DNA from: Mytilus trossulus
Lineage: Eukaryota; Mollusca; Bivalvia; Mytilida; Mytilidae
Direction of reading: 5' to 3'
Assembly (NCBI RefSeq): GCF_036588685.1
Contig: NC_086381.1
Location: 54,125,431 to 54,189,430 of the forward strand
Length of the DNA stretch: 64,000 nt
Shown here: positions 11,542 to 24,179 of the stretch, in pieces
How positions within the stretch are numbered: the stretch's first letter is position 1
Layout: each line of letters begins with the position of its first letter
Made by a program: the position numbers and the translations under genes
Notes under the pieces: generated by a model
Seen by the model: the letters and a program-made list of their open reading frames with translations, nothing else
Databases searched by the model: none
Told to the model about the DNA's origin: nothing

Positions 11542-12311
11542 CATTCATTTTAGCACGTCTCAGTCCTAATTATGGAACTGAGTGATGATAAAACTACATT
11601 CGCAACAAGGCGAAACGAAATATTGGGCCCTTCAACTCAACAAACACTGGTGTTAAACTGATCAATTGCAGTTAAGACGATCCTAACATGGTGGAGCTAA
11701 AAAACAAGTAAAATTGTCTTCTTCTAATTTCTCTGTGTACACGCGTTGATTTTAAGACTTACTCAGTCGCTTAATTGATATTTACGGTATTGTTGTGTGT
11801 GTGTGTTCTTGGTATCATATGTGGCCTTGTTACCGAAATAATAGCCATCGAAATTTTACGGAAGAACATAGTAACTTCCAGAATTTTATTTGATATGATA
11901 ATCGTAGCTTGTTTATTCGTAGATATCCGTAACTTGGACTTGATAATAGTAACATATCAGTGATAACCGTAACTTTTCTATATGATGATGGGGGACTATA
12001 TATAAATCGTGTTTGAATGTTTGATAGTGTGACAAGAATAATTTACTAGTTTACTTTTTGCTTTGTAGATATATTCTATATTTCATTTTTTACAAGTTAT
12101 ATTTTTCGGTAAATGTTCATCATGATGACAAGGAGAGGCAAACATTTTCCATGTTCACACATTGTTAAAGGACACTTTAATTCTTAAATAACGTTCGTTT
12201 TCAATTAAAAATATGATTTATGTTACGGTATATTATTCTTCTTTGAACTATTCATTTCGTTCCCTTTTGTTCAAGGTTCACTTAAATGCAAATTGCAAGC
12301 TTATATATATA

Positions 12312-12815
12312 TATAAAGAAGATGTGGTATGATTGCACATACCGCATAGTCAGTAATGAAAGGCCCGAAATGACAAATGTAAAACAATTCAAACGAGAAA
12401 ACTAACGGCCTAATTTATATACAAAACTGAAATGAACGAAAAACAAAAATGTAACACATCAACAAACGACGACCACTGAATTACAGGCTCCTAACTTGGG
12501 ACAGGCACATATATACAGAATGTGGCGGGGTTAAATATGTGAACGGGATCAAAACCCTTCACACTAACTGGGACAGTGATGTTACAGTACAACATAAGAA
12601 CAAACTATAAAAATCAGATGAAAAAGGCTTAGCTCATCAGATGGATACAAATACAAATACATCTAACAAAAAAAAACAGAGTGGACGTGGCTGTATACTT
12701 GTACATGTACATGTATATCCCAACAACAATGATACACTAAATACAGGTCTGAGAGTACTCGCAGTTACTGACAGCTAGTCCAAAGCCACAAACAAATAAT
12801 TAAAAAAAACAATCA
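12312..12815 (+). repeat. Dispersed repeat family 1, internally deleted copy
   Basis: It starts with AAGAAGATGTGGTATGATTGC and ends near AATCATGCATCTAAC. Compared with the copy at 46997-47640, about 130 bp are missing just after the start. Characteristic internal blocks are GAATTACAGGCTCCTAACTT and GTACTCGCAGTTACTGACAG. From memory this family is extremely abundant in mussel introns and UTRs. Non-coding, probably non-autonomous. Confidence 0.7.
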
Positions 12816-13376
12816 TGCATCTAACACTACCTTATTTTGAAAAAAGTATTTCGATCCTGAATGTTGTTTACCCTTTCTTTAAATTCGAATATCTTCAATC
12901 CTGCGTAATTGAGATCTAGATGGCAATACTACCTTGGTGATGGCGTGGACGAACAAAATTTTCATTTCAGTTAGATATATTGTTACATTTATCCGTTAAA
13001 ATAAATGTCAAAATGCAGTTATTAACTGAGGTTAAAATTGTAGGAAAACTTGCCAACACGAACTTTGTAAACAAATGAGTAATACATATATATTCCTTAT
13101 GTAACAAGTATACTTCATATACTGAAATATGACAAAGTCCTACTTTAAAAAACCTAGCTGAAGTACAATTTGATTTAATTTGTTCATCTTAAGACTAACT
13201 CAATCTCAAAGGTTAAGCTGTTATTTAAAGAAATAAAGTAATCCCTGGAAATGTCCGGTTTCAACAGTAAAACTATTTCTTACATGTTTGGTGTGTATAC
13301 ATAATTAGCACTGAGCCGTGTCAGGTGAGAGGAGGACTTCAGCCTGGCATCCTGACCCAATATAATACTTTGCCTA

Positions 13377-13859
13377 TCAGCTATAGGCAGGATCCCAGGC
13401 TATTTTAAATCCAGTATCTCGCGTATTCAGGATATATTTTACGATCTCTGATGTTAAAAAACAATTGCGAAAACTCTTTGATGGGATTTGCATAATATAT
13501 TTGCCACTGAATGTTAAGCTAGCAACACAGGAATAGATAAATCTTTTTTTTTTTAATCCGCATGGTCTACAGAGGTCTTCAGTCTTGTGTGTATAAAATG
13601 ACAAAAAAGGGACTTTACACGTTGCAACACGACTCACGTATATATTTTATAATGGCAGGCGTAATGAGGGACAGACAGTAGTTTTATAAAGTATTATGAT
13701 CTTAATTTAAAAAAGCTAAAAAAAACAAGAGACTTTTGAAATTCGAAATTGTTTCGAAGTCATCTGAAGCAACAAATGGTCGGATATTATTGTATTTTGG
13801 TAGAAGTGAAGAAAACCCACAGTATTTTGCTTATTTCGTGCATTTTTTTTTACATAAAT
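13377..13859. other. Interior of the 3.5-kb element without recognised gene
   Basis: It contains a short ATTTGCCACTG motif (around 13500) also seen at 38600 and, inverted, at 48370. No coding sequence supported. Confidence 0.4.
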
Positions 13860-14047
13860 AAGGCCGTTAGTTTTCTCGTTTGAATTGTTTTACATTGTCT
13901 TATCGGGCCTATTATAGCTGACTATGCGGTATGGGCTTTGCTCATTGTTGAAGGCCGTACGGTGACCTATAGTTGTCAATGTCTGTGTCATTTTGGTCTT
14001 TTGTGGATAGTTGTCTCATTGCAATCATTTCACATCTTCTTTTTTAT
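13860..14047 (-). repeat. Dispersed repeat family 1, 5' fragment
   Basis: The reverse complement begins AAAAAGAAGATGTGAAATGA and runs through the GAGACAACTATCCACAAAAG and GACTATAGGTCACCGT-like blocks of family 1. It ends within the AACTAACGGCC block. Confidence 0.7.
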
Positions 14048-14224
14048 ATTATACATAAACGTATATAGCTTCCTTGGTGCTGTAAGTAACCGAGACATAA
14101 TTCGTCAACACAACGTTCTATTTAAAATTTAAAAAACATTTCTAGCCATGATTCCATAGTTATACAACGAGATTTTGGGGGACCAGCAATTGCGCTTTGC
14201 AGGGGACATCGTGATCGCCTTACT

Positions 14225-14745
14225 ATCTAGCGCAGGTTGCACACTTCGTCTAGTAATGGACTTCTGCCTTTACAAATGGAAAAATTGCTGAATTGTTCGT
14301 TTCCATTCTCTAACTTTAGTTTGCCTTATATAACCAAATGTTATGAAACTTATACACAATGCTTATTACCACATAACACAATTCAATTTATGATTTTGGT
14401 GGGTCAGTTGTACTGTTCTAGTGTAATGCCCCTTTACACATGAAAGGAATCGCTGAATTTTTCATTTTAGTTTTCTAACTTTAGTTTGCTGTAACCAAAT
14501 GCAATGAAACTTAAACACAATGCTAATTACTTCATAACACAGATCTAGTTTTGAATTTTGGAGGCATCACATATATTGTTCTAGAGTTATGCCCCTTTAC
14601 AACTGGAACAATTCAGAATTTTCTTTTCCGTTCTCTTACTCAAGTTTGCCTCAATCAAATGTTGTGAAACAAAATGCTTATTACCACAAAACTCAAATCA
14701 GGAACAAATTTGGGCAGTTTCATTTTTACTGTTCTTGATTTATGA
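14225..14745 (+). repeat. Three tandem ~160-bp repeats
   Basis: Units begin with CCTTTACA at about 14269, 14430 and 14590 and share CTAACTTTAGTTTGC, an ATGAAACTTA-type block and an ACTGTTCTAG end. Identity is about 75-80 percent by eye. Non-coding. Confidence 0.75.
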
Positions 14746-15537
14746 TCAGCAGAGGCATCCTCGATCTGTGTCTCATGGAAACATTTCCGATTTATTATTA
14801 AATATTCCGTTAGCAGAGGGTACTGATACAATCAGTTACTATGATCATAGACATATTTTATACAGTTACGATTATCTTTCAATTTTTTTTTCCACAAGTT
14901 ACGATTATTTTCTTTTTGAGTTACGATGATCTTCCGGAATTTTCGATGGCTATTATATCGGTAACAAGGCCATATGTGATACTAAGAACACACACACACA
15001 ACAATATTGTAAATATCAACCTAGCGACTGAGAAATTTTTGAAAACAACGCGTGTACACGGAGAAATAAGAAGACGCATTTACTTGTTTTTGGCTCCGCC
15101 TTGTTTGAATCGTCGTAACTGCAATTACGGTGATCAGTTTAACACCGGTGAACAAAAGAACATATTGGTTTCAATGAAAATTAATGAAAAGCGGTACAGT
15201 AAGACAGGTATAGTGTGACGTTGTCGATATAATCTTTGTTTCATTGACCACTAGACATTTGAAAACTGACCTTACTCATCAGATAACAGAACACTTCTTG
15301 AAATCACCCAATTTAACTTGTAGAATTATATCTGAATTTTCGGACGGTAAATTAGGCTTTGAAAGTTCTATATCAGCTTCTGAGTATTACCTGAAGCCTA
15401 ATGTACTGGTATTTTATTGTTCCTCTGTTCACTTATTAATCCCCAATAAGAATACTTGGTATGTAACATGTTACTATGTGTAGACACTGACATATTTTGT
15501 AGCGGAGCGTAGATTGTTCAAACAATAATATAAATAT

Positions 15538-15930
15538 AAATATAAAATTGACAATGGAAATGGAAATGAGGAATACGTCAAAAAGACAACAACCCGATTA
15601 AAGAGCATAAAAACGTCGAAGGGCAGCAATAGATCTTCGACGCAGCGAGAAATCCCACAACCGGAGGCGGGCTTCAACTGAACCCTAAATATAAATTTGT
15701 ACTAGTTCAGTGAAAATGGACGTCATACTAATCTGTAAAACATATAAATGAACTTAAATTAAAAAAACAAATAACAAGACCCACAAAGGCAAGAGGCTCC
15801 TGACTTGGTGCAAGTGCAAACATGCAGCGGGGTTAAAAATGCTTTGTGAGATCTCAACACTTCCCTATAGGTCTAGCCAATGTAGAATAAAGAAACACAC
15901 AGCAATACGCACAGTAAATCTAACTGTAAA
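15538..15930 (+). repeat. Dispersed repeat family 2
   Basis: It has the GGAAATGAGGAATACGTCAA start, an ACAACAACCCGA block, TGGACGTCATACTAA, GGCTCCTGACTTGG and GCAGCGGGGTTAAA. It matches 25012-25505. Both copies are preceded by the same ACTGACATATTTTGTAGCG sequence, so they were duplicated together with the gene-family segment. Confidence 0.7.
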
Positions 15931-15939
15931 AGAAATACT

Positions 15940-18640
15940 TGTTTTCTATTCAGAAGAGAAACCGGTGACTAACGTAATATATAAGACTTGTGAAGCGAGC
16001 AATAAAAAAAACCAATAAGACACTACAAAGTTCAGAGTAAAGTGTCTCACCTAATATTTATTAATAGATTAACAATATTTTTTTATTCATTTATAGTCTA
16101 TTAATATACAAGATTTCTAAAGGAACACACAAAAAAAAATCCAATCGTCGCGATGACATATGAATATGTTAAGTTATTCCTGGAATTAGACAAAATTCCA
16201 CTTTTAAGTTTCGAGAAGTTTCCACAGGATTTTTTTTTATAGTAAATCAATAGTAGACATTTTGAAATGATCGGACAAATACCTCTAGGTTTATCTCTTA
16301 ACATCTATTGTTAATTCTTGTTAGAACACCGTCATGCATTATATTCGGTAAAATAAGTGCTTTGATAAATAATTTGTTTACAACTTCTGGATTGATTTTA
16401 AAATTGATTTATCATGTTTATGGTATGCAGTTCATATTTTTCCTTGAGCATTGAACTACCTTTTTGATTTTGTTTTAAATTAACAAATTTAACGTAATTA
16501 TTTGTTGTAACTATTACATTGAATGCATTTAAATACACATATAATACATTCGCCATAACTACGTATGATATATTTCGTTAGATAAAACACACGAAACATC
16601 AAACTTGATATCATAAGCAAAACCACATCAAAGGAAAGACAACAGCAGTTAATGAAACTATCAATATCAAATCGTGGACTACATCAAAGTCCGGGAAAGA
16701 ACGAAGGTTCTATTTAATCTATGTAAGGAACACTAAATGGAAATATTGTTAAAAGTTAGAAAATATCCGGATACATAAAAGTATACATGTGACATGTATT
16801 ATCAATGTGTTTGTTTTAAAAAGGTTTCGTAAGTGATTGGACTTTGAATGGCAGTTTCTTAATACCTCTGTTCTTAGACTGCATTCAATGTATATGTTCT
16901 GTATATAAAACTATTAGAAAGACATCCGTAAGGAACGGTAAATAAAACAATCCTCGTGTCTTAAATAATGTATTTTATTTAAAGTAATCCTACTAGCATG
17001 TGAAGTTCAGAAAGCTAAGCCTGCAAAAGAAACTATCAGTCTTGGATTAGTTTTTCTTGGAAAACAGAAGATACATTATCAGATATTGTCGTATATCATT
17101 TCGATTTGTATGGGAAACTAAACCTTCAACAATTCATCAGTTTTGTATTGCATCGGACCACTGCGTACATTAACATGCATATCGGACAAGACGTTTCCCA
17201 ACCTCTCGTATGAGAGAATTGGAGTGAAAGTATTTATATACATCACTTAATTATAATTAGAATTTAGTAGTCATAGAACATATTGAAAATGTTATATGAA
17301 TTTTTATCGTGGCCAAGATTAACATTGATTTAACCAGTATACACGTTAGTCATTCAAAGTGTATTATTTTGTTTTTGTCATTCTGGCGAAGCTGTTTAAA
17401 CAAAACTCTGCAGTATAGCAGGGTCGTTTATAAGTGTGTGTAATGACTTTTAAATTCATCTTTTATTATGTGTCTATAATTACAAAACATGTTTTCAATG
17501 GTTCAAAAAAGTGTTTCCATTCTCAATTTTATTTTCTTCTATAATCGTGAAAATTACATTGTTGTATCTTCTGCGTTGTGCGTTGAACCACAAATATATG
17601 TTAACCAGTTACATAACAAGAAGTTCTCAGAAAAATGTTCCTCCTAGTTTACTTGAATATTCATTCATTTAAAATCTATAAATATGCCGAATATATAAAG
17701 GAAAAGATAAAAATCATAAACCGATCTACCCGTTCAAGAACTAAAATATTCGATCTTGTCATTCAGCTTTTGTCAAATCCTGGACGTTTACCAAGGATTC
17801 ATTTAATAAAGCAATAGTAGGGATTGCGAAATGTATGTACTTTTGCATAAGTTTATTAAAATGTACGGAGAGTCGTTTAAACTATTTACACCTTCAAGTA
17901 TTAAATTTGGTCAAATGAGTGTTAAAAAGATTATAAATAAATAGTTTAAACAAAAACGCTATAATTGTATTCTTAAATTGTATTATGCTTTGCAGTTCTA
18001 ATTGCATAATATTTACCTTGGGGATTTAAATAACCTATTTGAGAAGTTAAAATAATATCACTGCACCAACAGTTATTTGGTGCAAATATTGTTTTGTATG
18101 CATTTAGATACACATTCAGATAATGATCACAGCAACATCACACGAGACAGATCATAATTATTTCTCTCATAAACACATAAAATACTATTGCGATGGCTAT
18201 TATAAAATCGTTCCCTAAATATACACCATGGCCAGAAAGCGTATATCAAGACAGGTGAAATATAATAGAAGTATATATGACACTCAATAGCGCGTATCTG
18301 ACTTCTTTTACTTTATTCTGTTTATACGTAGTCTTCATTTACATAACCGTGTGTAACAGTATTTTAACACTTCTGTTCTTCTACTGTTATATCTGATTAT
18401 TTATACCTTTTTATACGCTTATTTAAATGTGTTTAACTATAAAGACGATAACAGTATGGTAAACTCAAGACATACTTGCCATTATTATATAAATAACATA
18501 TAGCTGAGAGGGTGATAGAGCAGATTGTTACCCCGAGAAAACATTGTCAACTGCGGCGATTATTATTATAATATGTGTTATTTAATTTATCATACTGAAT
18601 GTCCTATCATTATTGTCTTTTACAGATTCATTTTATTTTA
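15940..18640 (-). repeat. Segmental duplication block, copy A
   Basis: Subsegments align with copy B (25500-25665, 31090-33970) and copy C (55560-57770). Shared landmarks are GTGTCTCACCTAATA (16045 and 31100), CAAGACGTTTCCCAACCTCT (17188 and 32928) and ACCTTGGGGATT (18017 and 33910). Segments 16060-16430 and 17630-18000 also resemble each other, pointing to an internal duplication inside the unit. In minus-strand terms this is the 5' region of copy A. GTGAG on the minus strand at 16050 is a possible donor of an unrecognised upstream exon. Confidence 0.65.
17160..17240 (-). promoter_or_regulatory. Candidate promoter of copy A
   Basis: The minus strand has TATATAAATA at 17240-17231. About 25-60 bp downstream is a block containing GAGAGGTTGGGAAACGTCTTG. 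The same arrangement recurs in copy B (CATATAAATA at 32980-32971) with better conservation than the surrounding DNA. It lies upstream of the family's coding exons in the right direction. No transcript evidence is available here. Confidence 0.35.
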
Positions 18641-19500
18641 AAAGTATTTTCTATGACGTCACGTATATAACAACGTTACGGGTATTAGAAAAAACAACAA
18701 AAGTGAGGCAAGATGTTTTATGTTTTTATTTTGACAGTCAAAAAATAAAATCTGAGCCAAAACGTAGAACTTAAGCATTGTATTCAATTACTTGATGTAA
18801 ATTCAATTCATTGTCCTTTAAATCATCCATTTTTGATTGATCTGGACGAGAGGGTGTCATTCCAAAAAAAATGTCACCCGCTCAGCCATGTGATAGAATA
18901 AATTAACACCCTCGTATAAGCCAATCAAAATATGGCATTTTAACATGAAGTATAATGAATTGAAAATAATTTATGGCACTCCCTTATGAATAACATTGTA
19001 ACATTGAGAATACCATTTGGCGAATGATAATAAGAAATGGGTATCATATGAAAAAAAAAGATAGTATTTATATTTCAATGGACATTTGTATTACACCAAT
19101 TACTTTTTATGACCAACATTTTTTTCCTTACGCATTCGATATAGATCGATTTTATTAAATTTCATCACAAAAAGGATCACCAGCGTGTGGGATGGGAATG
19201 TGAACTCTGAATCGTAGAACATTTGATGCTCACTGATTTTTTTCATGACAGTTTATTTTACGAACCTATTAAACAACTCTAATTACTGGGAGATGATGCA
19301 TAATTTCAACTGAATAAGACAAATGAGCGATAAAATATAATAAAAAGAACAACAATACTTTAAAAATTTCATATTTTAAACATGTTATTTCTTATAATTT
19401 AGCAGAAATGATTAAATGGATTAAGAAGTACTTTTCAATCTTTGGCATGTTAATTGTTCTCGCAAAAAATGAAATATGTACAAACAGTGGCACAAATAAT
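18640..19500. other. Intergenic DNA downstream of copy B
   Basis: Segment 19020-19170 aligns with 53040-53170 (TGGACATTTGTATTACAC-type sequence and TTACGCATTC). This confirms duplication of the 3' flank. No gene supported. Confidence 0.5.
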
Positions 19501-19891
19501 TTATGATGTAGTCACAGTATAACAAAACAAGTATGTGAACCATACTAAAACTGCAATGTAAAACAAAACATATAAAAACTCGGCCATTCTATAATAAGAT
19601 ATTTCCAATGTTGATACTGTTAAGGTTTGACTGATCGGCCCTTTATATCCCCCGTTCATGATGGCTTGAATTTTAAATGCATACTCGGTGTTGGGCTTTA
19701 ATCCCTCTACGACAAAAATGCAAGCATTTCTAGGAGTTTCAGAGAAATATGGCACACTGCTGCTTTGTTCCTTACATATTATCTGATAACAGTGTATAAA
19801 CTCAGTTCCTCCACTTGGTTCAACCCATTTTAATTTTACTGTTGTTGAAGTTATATTTAAGGCTGATAAACATTCTGGTTCCAACAGGGCC
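19501..19891 (-). CDS. Copy B FN3 and membrane-tail exon
   Basis: The terminal exon begins after a pyrimidine-rich acceptor ending CTATAG at 19892, with one base completing the codon split by a phase-2 intron. The join from 23428 gives R-ALLEPECLSALNITST. Residues 1-95 form a fibronectin type III domain: VKLKWVEPSGG (core Trp), IHCYQIICKE, the canonical LKPNTEYAFKIQAI and a GPISQTLTVST end. A hydrophobic segment of about 20 residues (FLYVLFYIAVLVWFTYLFCY) follows, then a five-residue tail and a TAA stop at 19503-19501. FN3 domains usually act in extracellular adhesion or ligand binding. This suggests a membrane-anchored protein with almost no cytoplasmic tail. The splice is inferred, but the phases agree exactly with copy D. 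Confidence 0.75.
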
Positions 19892-20039
19892 CTATAGAAT
19901 ATAAACAGAATAATTGTTGATTAATGTCTAATTTATCATTATTATATACAAATTGAAAATAAATAAGAATAATTTAGAATGTCAACGATTAAAAGAAATA
20001 AGCACACCAACTTCGTGGTTTTGACAAGCAATCTCTTTT

Positions 20040-20320
20040 GTATTCTTTTAGATATGATGTTACCGTGACAGATTTGTTTCTGTGCAATCCATATTATAAT
20101 TTAATACAACGTCAAATGCGGCATGTGTTTGCTAGGCAAGTAGGTCAATATGTACGTGAATAACCAATGAGTTTTTAAATGCTGTAGTTTGGTACTCTTG
20201 TTGCTTCTTTTAGATTTGATGTAACCGTTTAAATTTTTTTTTCTCTGTGCATTCGATAAAATAAAATACAAGTCCAAAAGTGGAATGTGTTTACTAGGCA
20301 AGTAGGTCAATAACAATGAG
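20040..20320 (+). repeat. Local direct duplication
   Basis: Segments 20040-20180 and 20207-20320 both contain TTCTTTTAGAT(A/T)TGATGT, later GCTAGGCAAGTAGGTCAATA or ACTAGGCAAGTAGGTCAATA, and an AATGAG end. They are diverged direct copies about 170 bp apart. Confidence 0.6.
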
Positions 20321-21247
20321 TGTGATATACACGTCGGTTGCATACCGATGATTCGACATATCAGCAAAACAATGAATCACTTTGATCATGCAATACATTT
20401 GTTAACTAATAATAAGACTTGATTTAAATGACAAAACCTAGTGTCACATCGTGTTTAAATTCACTTCAATAAATTATAAAACAAAAATAGATGTTCATGT
20501 TTATATGAACAGTTTGTTTCTTTGGATTACTTAATAAAAGGAAATATATAAACATATATATTTTTTTAATTTGGAAGTTAATCAATCAGCATGTGTACCT
20601 ATGTAAAATAAATAACAAAATAAACAGGTAAAGTGTACATTTTCAAGTTGTTAAACGAAAATTATCAATAAAAATCTGAATAATCATTTTCATATTATTC
20701 AATTTTTAGTTTAGATTCGATCAGCAGGTTAATAAATCGTTATTGTAAAAGGTAAAACTAATGAAACAAAATAAAATAACACTATAATTGTACTAACGCG
20801 TTAGAAGCAGTTTACTGTGAAGATTATATACACCTTTTTCAGATTGTTAAATATTTGTTTTTAAGTTCTGTGAGTTGTATGTAGAGAATAACGTTGATAG
20901 CTTTTGTCCATAAGTAACATCAAACCAACAGTCAAATCAGTATAAAGGAAACATTGCCCGAAGGACGTTGAACTTTCGCTCATTCAGTAAACTTAAGGAA
21001 AGATTAATCCAAATTTATATGACAGCAGTATTATCATTTCAATAGGGAAGATACAATAAAATATATTCATGGCACATATTTGCCTATAACTAGTTATTAT
21101 TTTAAACTGTCCTACACCGGGATGTTGATAATGGTCGTAATGTTGTTCGGATTCATTGAATCTCTCATGATATGTTTACGATTTTGTCAAAAAAAGAACA
21201 AAAAATTGTAATAAATTTCATCAATTGAATATGCATGCCCTGTATAT

Positions 21248-23337
21248 ATGTTACAGGAAATAAGTGAAATTAGGAACTACATGTAATGCTAAAATTTAGA
21301 AATACATGTTATTCCTTATGCACTTAGTAATTCTAAGTAATTCATGAAACTGATCAGTTACTATCAGTAATTACTATTTTTGAAATAAAGTTTTACACCT
21401 ATTTACTAATTGCTAAAACAACTGTTGTAACATGATCAGCTTATCACAATTGAGTGTTAAGTTGATCAGAAGATCAGTGAGTACTATTAAAAAGTGAAAA
21501 TTCTGAAATGTATGTGTCGTTATGGCGGACTTAGATGCGAGATATACAAAACAATTAGATATGATAGTTATGTTTCAATCATGAATTAAAATGATAAAGT
21601 GCTTTTAACAGCCGTTTTGGTTTATAGATATAGGAAGATGTGGTGTCTTGTAACATAATCTAAGAACCATCACTGAGTTATTCACTCACAAGTGAATACT
21701 CTGACCTCATTGAATCCATATGCATGTCACTTTCAAATTTTAACCTAAGTTGTAGATGGGTTTTTGATGCGTTTTGTTTTTTGATTTTGCCATGTGATTA
21801 TGGACTTTCCAAATTGATTTTCCTCTGAGTTCAGTATTTTTGTGATTTTACTTTTTACGCATGTATTCGGCTATTAACAGTAAAAAAAAGCCAACATTAA
21901 AATAAAACAAAAGAGATATATCATTCAATTGTCTGATCCGATCCAGAAAAGAGATCATATAAACTTGCAAACACCGATTAACGTTCTGTTAACCTACAGT
22001 TTGAAGTCAAACATAACTTGAAAAGTCAAATTGCACGTGTAGGCTATCTGTGTATGTATATATCTATGTTTATATCTGGTTATGTGACCGTCGAAAGTCT
22101 TTGGAGGTCATATTAATGTTTAAATTAATAATGCTTAGCCAGAAGTACAAAAGCAATGTTGATACATTTCATCGAGTTCATACATTAATAATTGTTTATT
22201 TTATATTTTTTGTAATTTGGATTATTAGTTCTAGTATATTGTAAATCAAATATTCAAATTTGAATCCAAAAAACATTGTTATAACAGTTAATTTCTCTTT
22301 AACATGTCTTACAAATATTTGTTGAACATGGGCGAAGAGAAAATAAAATGTACAGAATCGTTGTTCAAATTGTACAATGAAAAATGGGATAAAGTCTTAA
22401 TGAAAAGGGAAAAGCTAAACACTATTAATCAGTAGAAATGAAACAACAATAAAGACATGAGATGATTACAATCTTCTCTCAAGGTAAGTAATGTTTTACA
22501 TTGCCTGTCTGTTGTATTTTAAATAATTAACCTAAACAAGCTATTCAACAGTCTGAACTGGCCCATGCAATTAGTATGTAGGTAATTTAATTTGTCGTAT
22601 CCACACTCTCCCATGTATCTTTGTGATTAAAAATGTAAATAAATAGTGTTTAACACATTTTAAAAGTCCATCAAAAAAGCACACAAACTATCAAGATATA
22701 AAAGTGTCTATCTGTGTCTATATGTTTGCAAACATGACCAGGTGCTTTGTAAGTGTTATCGGCTTTTTGTGCGATACTATTAATAGCCGTTTAACATAAA
22801 TTAATAAACAAAGTGCAAAGTATGCCCTATGGAGACTTTAAATGTATTATGAATTAAATATCATTAAACCAAATTTAACATCATCTAAGGTCTATCATCA
22901 ACAAGAGCTGGACAAGTGCTTATATCAACTTTTTACAAAAGTGTTTCTTGTATTTTTGATTTATATCATTGTTTTGAATGTTGCAGATGAATTTTAGCCA
23001 ATTTTTAAAATTTGTCAAACAACCTTTTTCAGTTTCATTTCACAAACAAAATTAAAGAGCATGCGGTCTTGAAGGACACCTGAGTCCATAACCCTCAAGT
23101 AAGCCCTTCAATCTATTCTCCCTTACATTTTCATTTGTTTTTTTTTAACTATTTCTTTAAAATCAATACAAAAGCATGTTAGCTATCAGTTGTAAGAATG
23201 ATTAAAAAGCTCAGTTAATACCTGTTATTTCTCAAATAATCAGTAAATACATACATAATTGCTTAGTTATAACAGGTATGTACTGATTTTTTTAGTAATT
23301 ACGTGTAATTCCTAATTTCATTTATTTACTGTAACAT
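21248..23337. mobile_element. 2.1-kb insertion with ~45-bp terminal inverted repeats
   Basis: The left end reads ATGTTACAGGAAATAAGTGA and continues AAATTAGGAA. The reverse complement of the right end reads ATGTTACAGTAAATAAATGA and continues AAATTAGGAA. No clear target duplication and no transposase frame were found. It lies inside the copy B intron. Probably a non-autonomous DNA transposon that later received another repeat at 21757. Confidence 0.55.
21757..21868 (-). repeat. Dispersed repeat family 4 fragment
   Basis: The reverse complement carries AAAATCACAAAAATACTGAA followed by CTCAGAGGAAAA and GGCAAAATCAAAA, matching the copy at 52572-52765 in the overlapping part. Confidence 0.55.
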
Positions 23338-23427
23338 TTACATTTTAAAATGAAAAGTTTACTTAAACATACATTTATGCAACATATATATGTTTGTAAT
23401 GCAAAGTGAAAGGAACACAACAATTAC

Positions 23428-24050
23428 CTTGCTCCTAGTTCAGTCATCGTTTTCTTGTTGCTTGTTTTCGGTAAAACTATAATATCATAATTTCTATACG
23501 TGTTACTGGATGATGGCCAGTTCATTTCAGTTAAAGTTTTGATGTCTTGTTTAGTTTTTTCGTCTAACTTTTCGTGGTCTCCTGCTATCATGCTTATAAA
23601 CGTTTTTTTGTCGTTTACGATTGAATCTGTCAACGTTGAATAATTGTCTTTTATCAATTTAGTTACCACTTTGTTGTCATCTCGATTACAAACAGTAATT
23701 TTCTTAACGTTTTCCCCAATCCATTTAAGTAATGCTTCTTTATCAACGGTTGAGTTTTGTAAAACTATAATTCGGTACGTAAAATTAACGAATTCATCGA
23801 CCAACAATACCATTTGAAATTTTATGGATTCATGTTTTGTAACAGGTTCCATCCATGTGGTATCTGTTTGGTCGTCTTTCATCCAATTCAGCAATGCCTC
23901 CGTGTCGTTTGTTATTAATTTGTTTAATATTTTAATGTTTTCATTTCGTTTTCGCTTATTTCTTTCTTCGGCTTGTCTAATATTTTTGTATAATTTGACC
24001 CACAAAATGCGGTACGTAGTAACCATAGATATCCCAAGCCATGATAATAC
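23428..24050 (-). CDS. Copy B hendecad-repeat exon
   Basis: The exon follows a CTGTTTCAG acceptor and starts in phase 0 with VLSWLGISMVTTYRILWVKL, moderately hydrophobic and possibly a membrane or signal segment. It then encodes about 180 polar residues. They fall into 11-residue repeats: ILNKLITNDTE, ALLNWMKDDQT, DTTWMEPVTKH, and later NKVVTKLIKDN and a STLTDSIVNDKK unit. An aliphatic or aromatic residue and a Thr/Leu pair recur at fixed places, with Asp/Lys at the unit end. That periodicity is typical of hendecad helices or coiled coils. The exon ends GELGAR-like at TELGA plus AG before GTAATT (phase 2). The true start codon lies in an upstream exon I cannot identify. I recognise no named family. 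Confidence 0.7.
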
Positions 24051-24179
24051 CTGAAACAGAAAAAAAACTTGTTTTTTTCTTGGTCAAAGATGTTTTGTCA
24101 AATTAGTTAAACAGAAAAGAAAATAATAAATGTGACGAATAAAACAGATAGATCTACGTTTAGTGGTTGGTAAATTTTT

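Larger units (their letters stand above)
11645..15150. mobile_element. 3.5-kb element with ~330-bp inverted ends and 6-bp TSD
   Basis: The left end 11645-11975 begins CACTGGTGTTAAACTGATCA. The right end 15150-14825 is its inverted copy, CACCGGTGTTAAACTGATCA on the minus strand. Both share GTGTACACGCGTTG, a TTGTTGTGTGTGTGTTCTT block and GGCCTTGTTACCGA, then break into short CGTAACT-rich repeats. Both outer borders carry AACAAA (11639-11644 and 15151-15156), a probable 6-bp target-site duplication. The interior holds other repeats (12312-12815, 13860-14047, 14225-14745) and no transposase that I can read, so it is a non-autonomous element carrying nested insertions. The superfamily is uncertain. 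Confidence 0.75.
19892..23427 (-). other. Copy B intron
   Basis: Inferred intron between the FN3 and hendecad exons (donor GTAATT at 23427, acceptor CTATAG at 19892). It carries a direct duplication (20040-20320), a TIR-bounded insertion (21248-23337) and a fragment of repeat family 4 (21757-21868). Confidence 0.65.

Noticed and set aside
17635-17817. Plus-strand 60-codon frame conserved at 33549-33761 with an in-frame 9-bp difference
   Set aside because: Differences between copies fall mostly at first and second codon positions and the third copy (57190) is broken. The similarity is explained by the segmental duplication, not by coding constraint.
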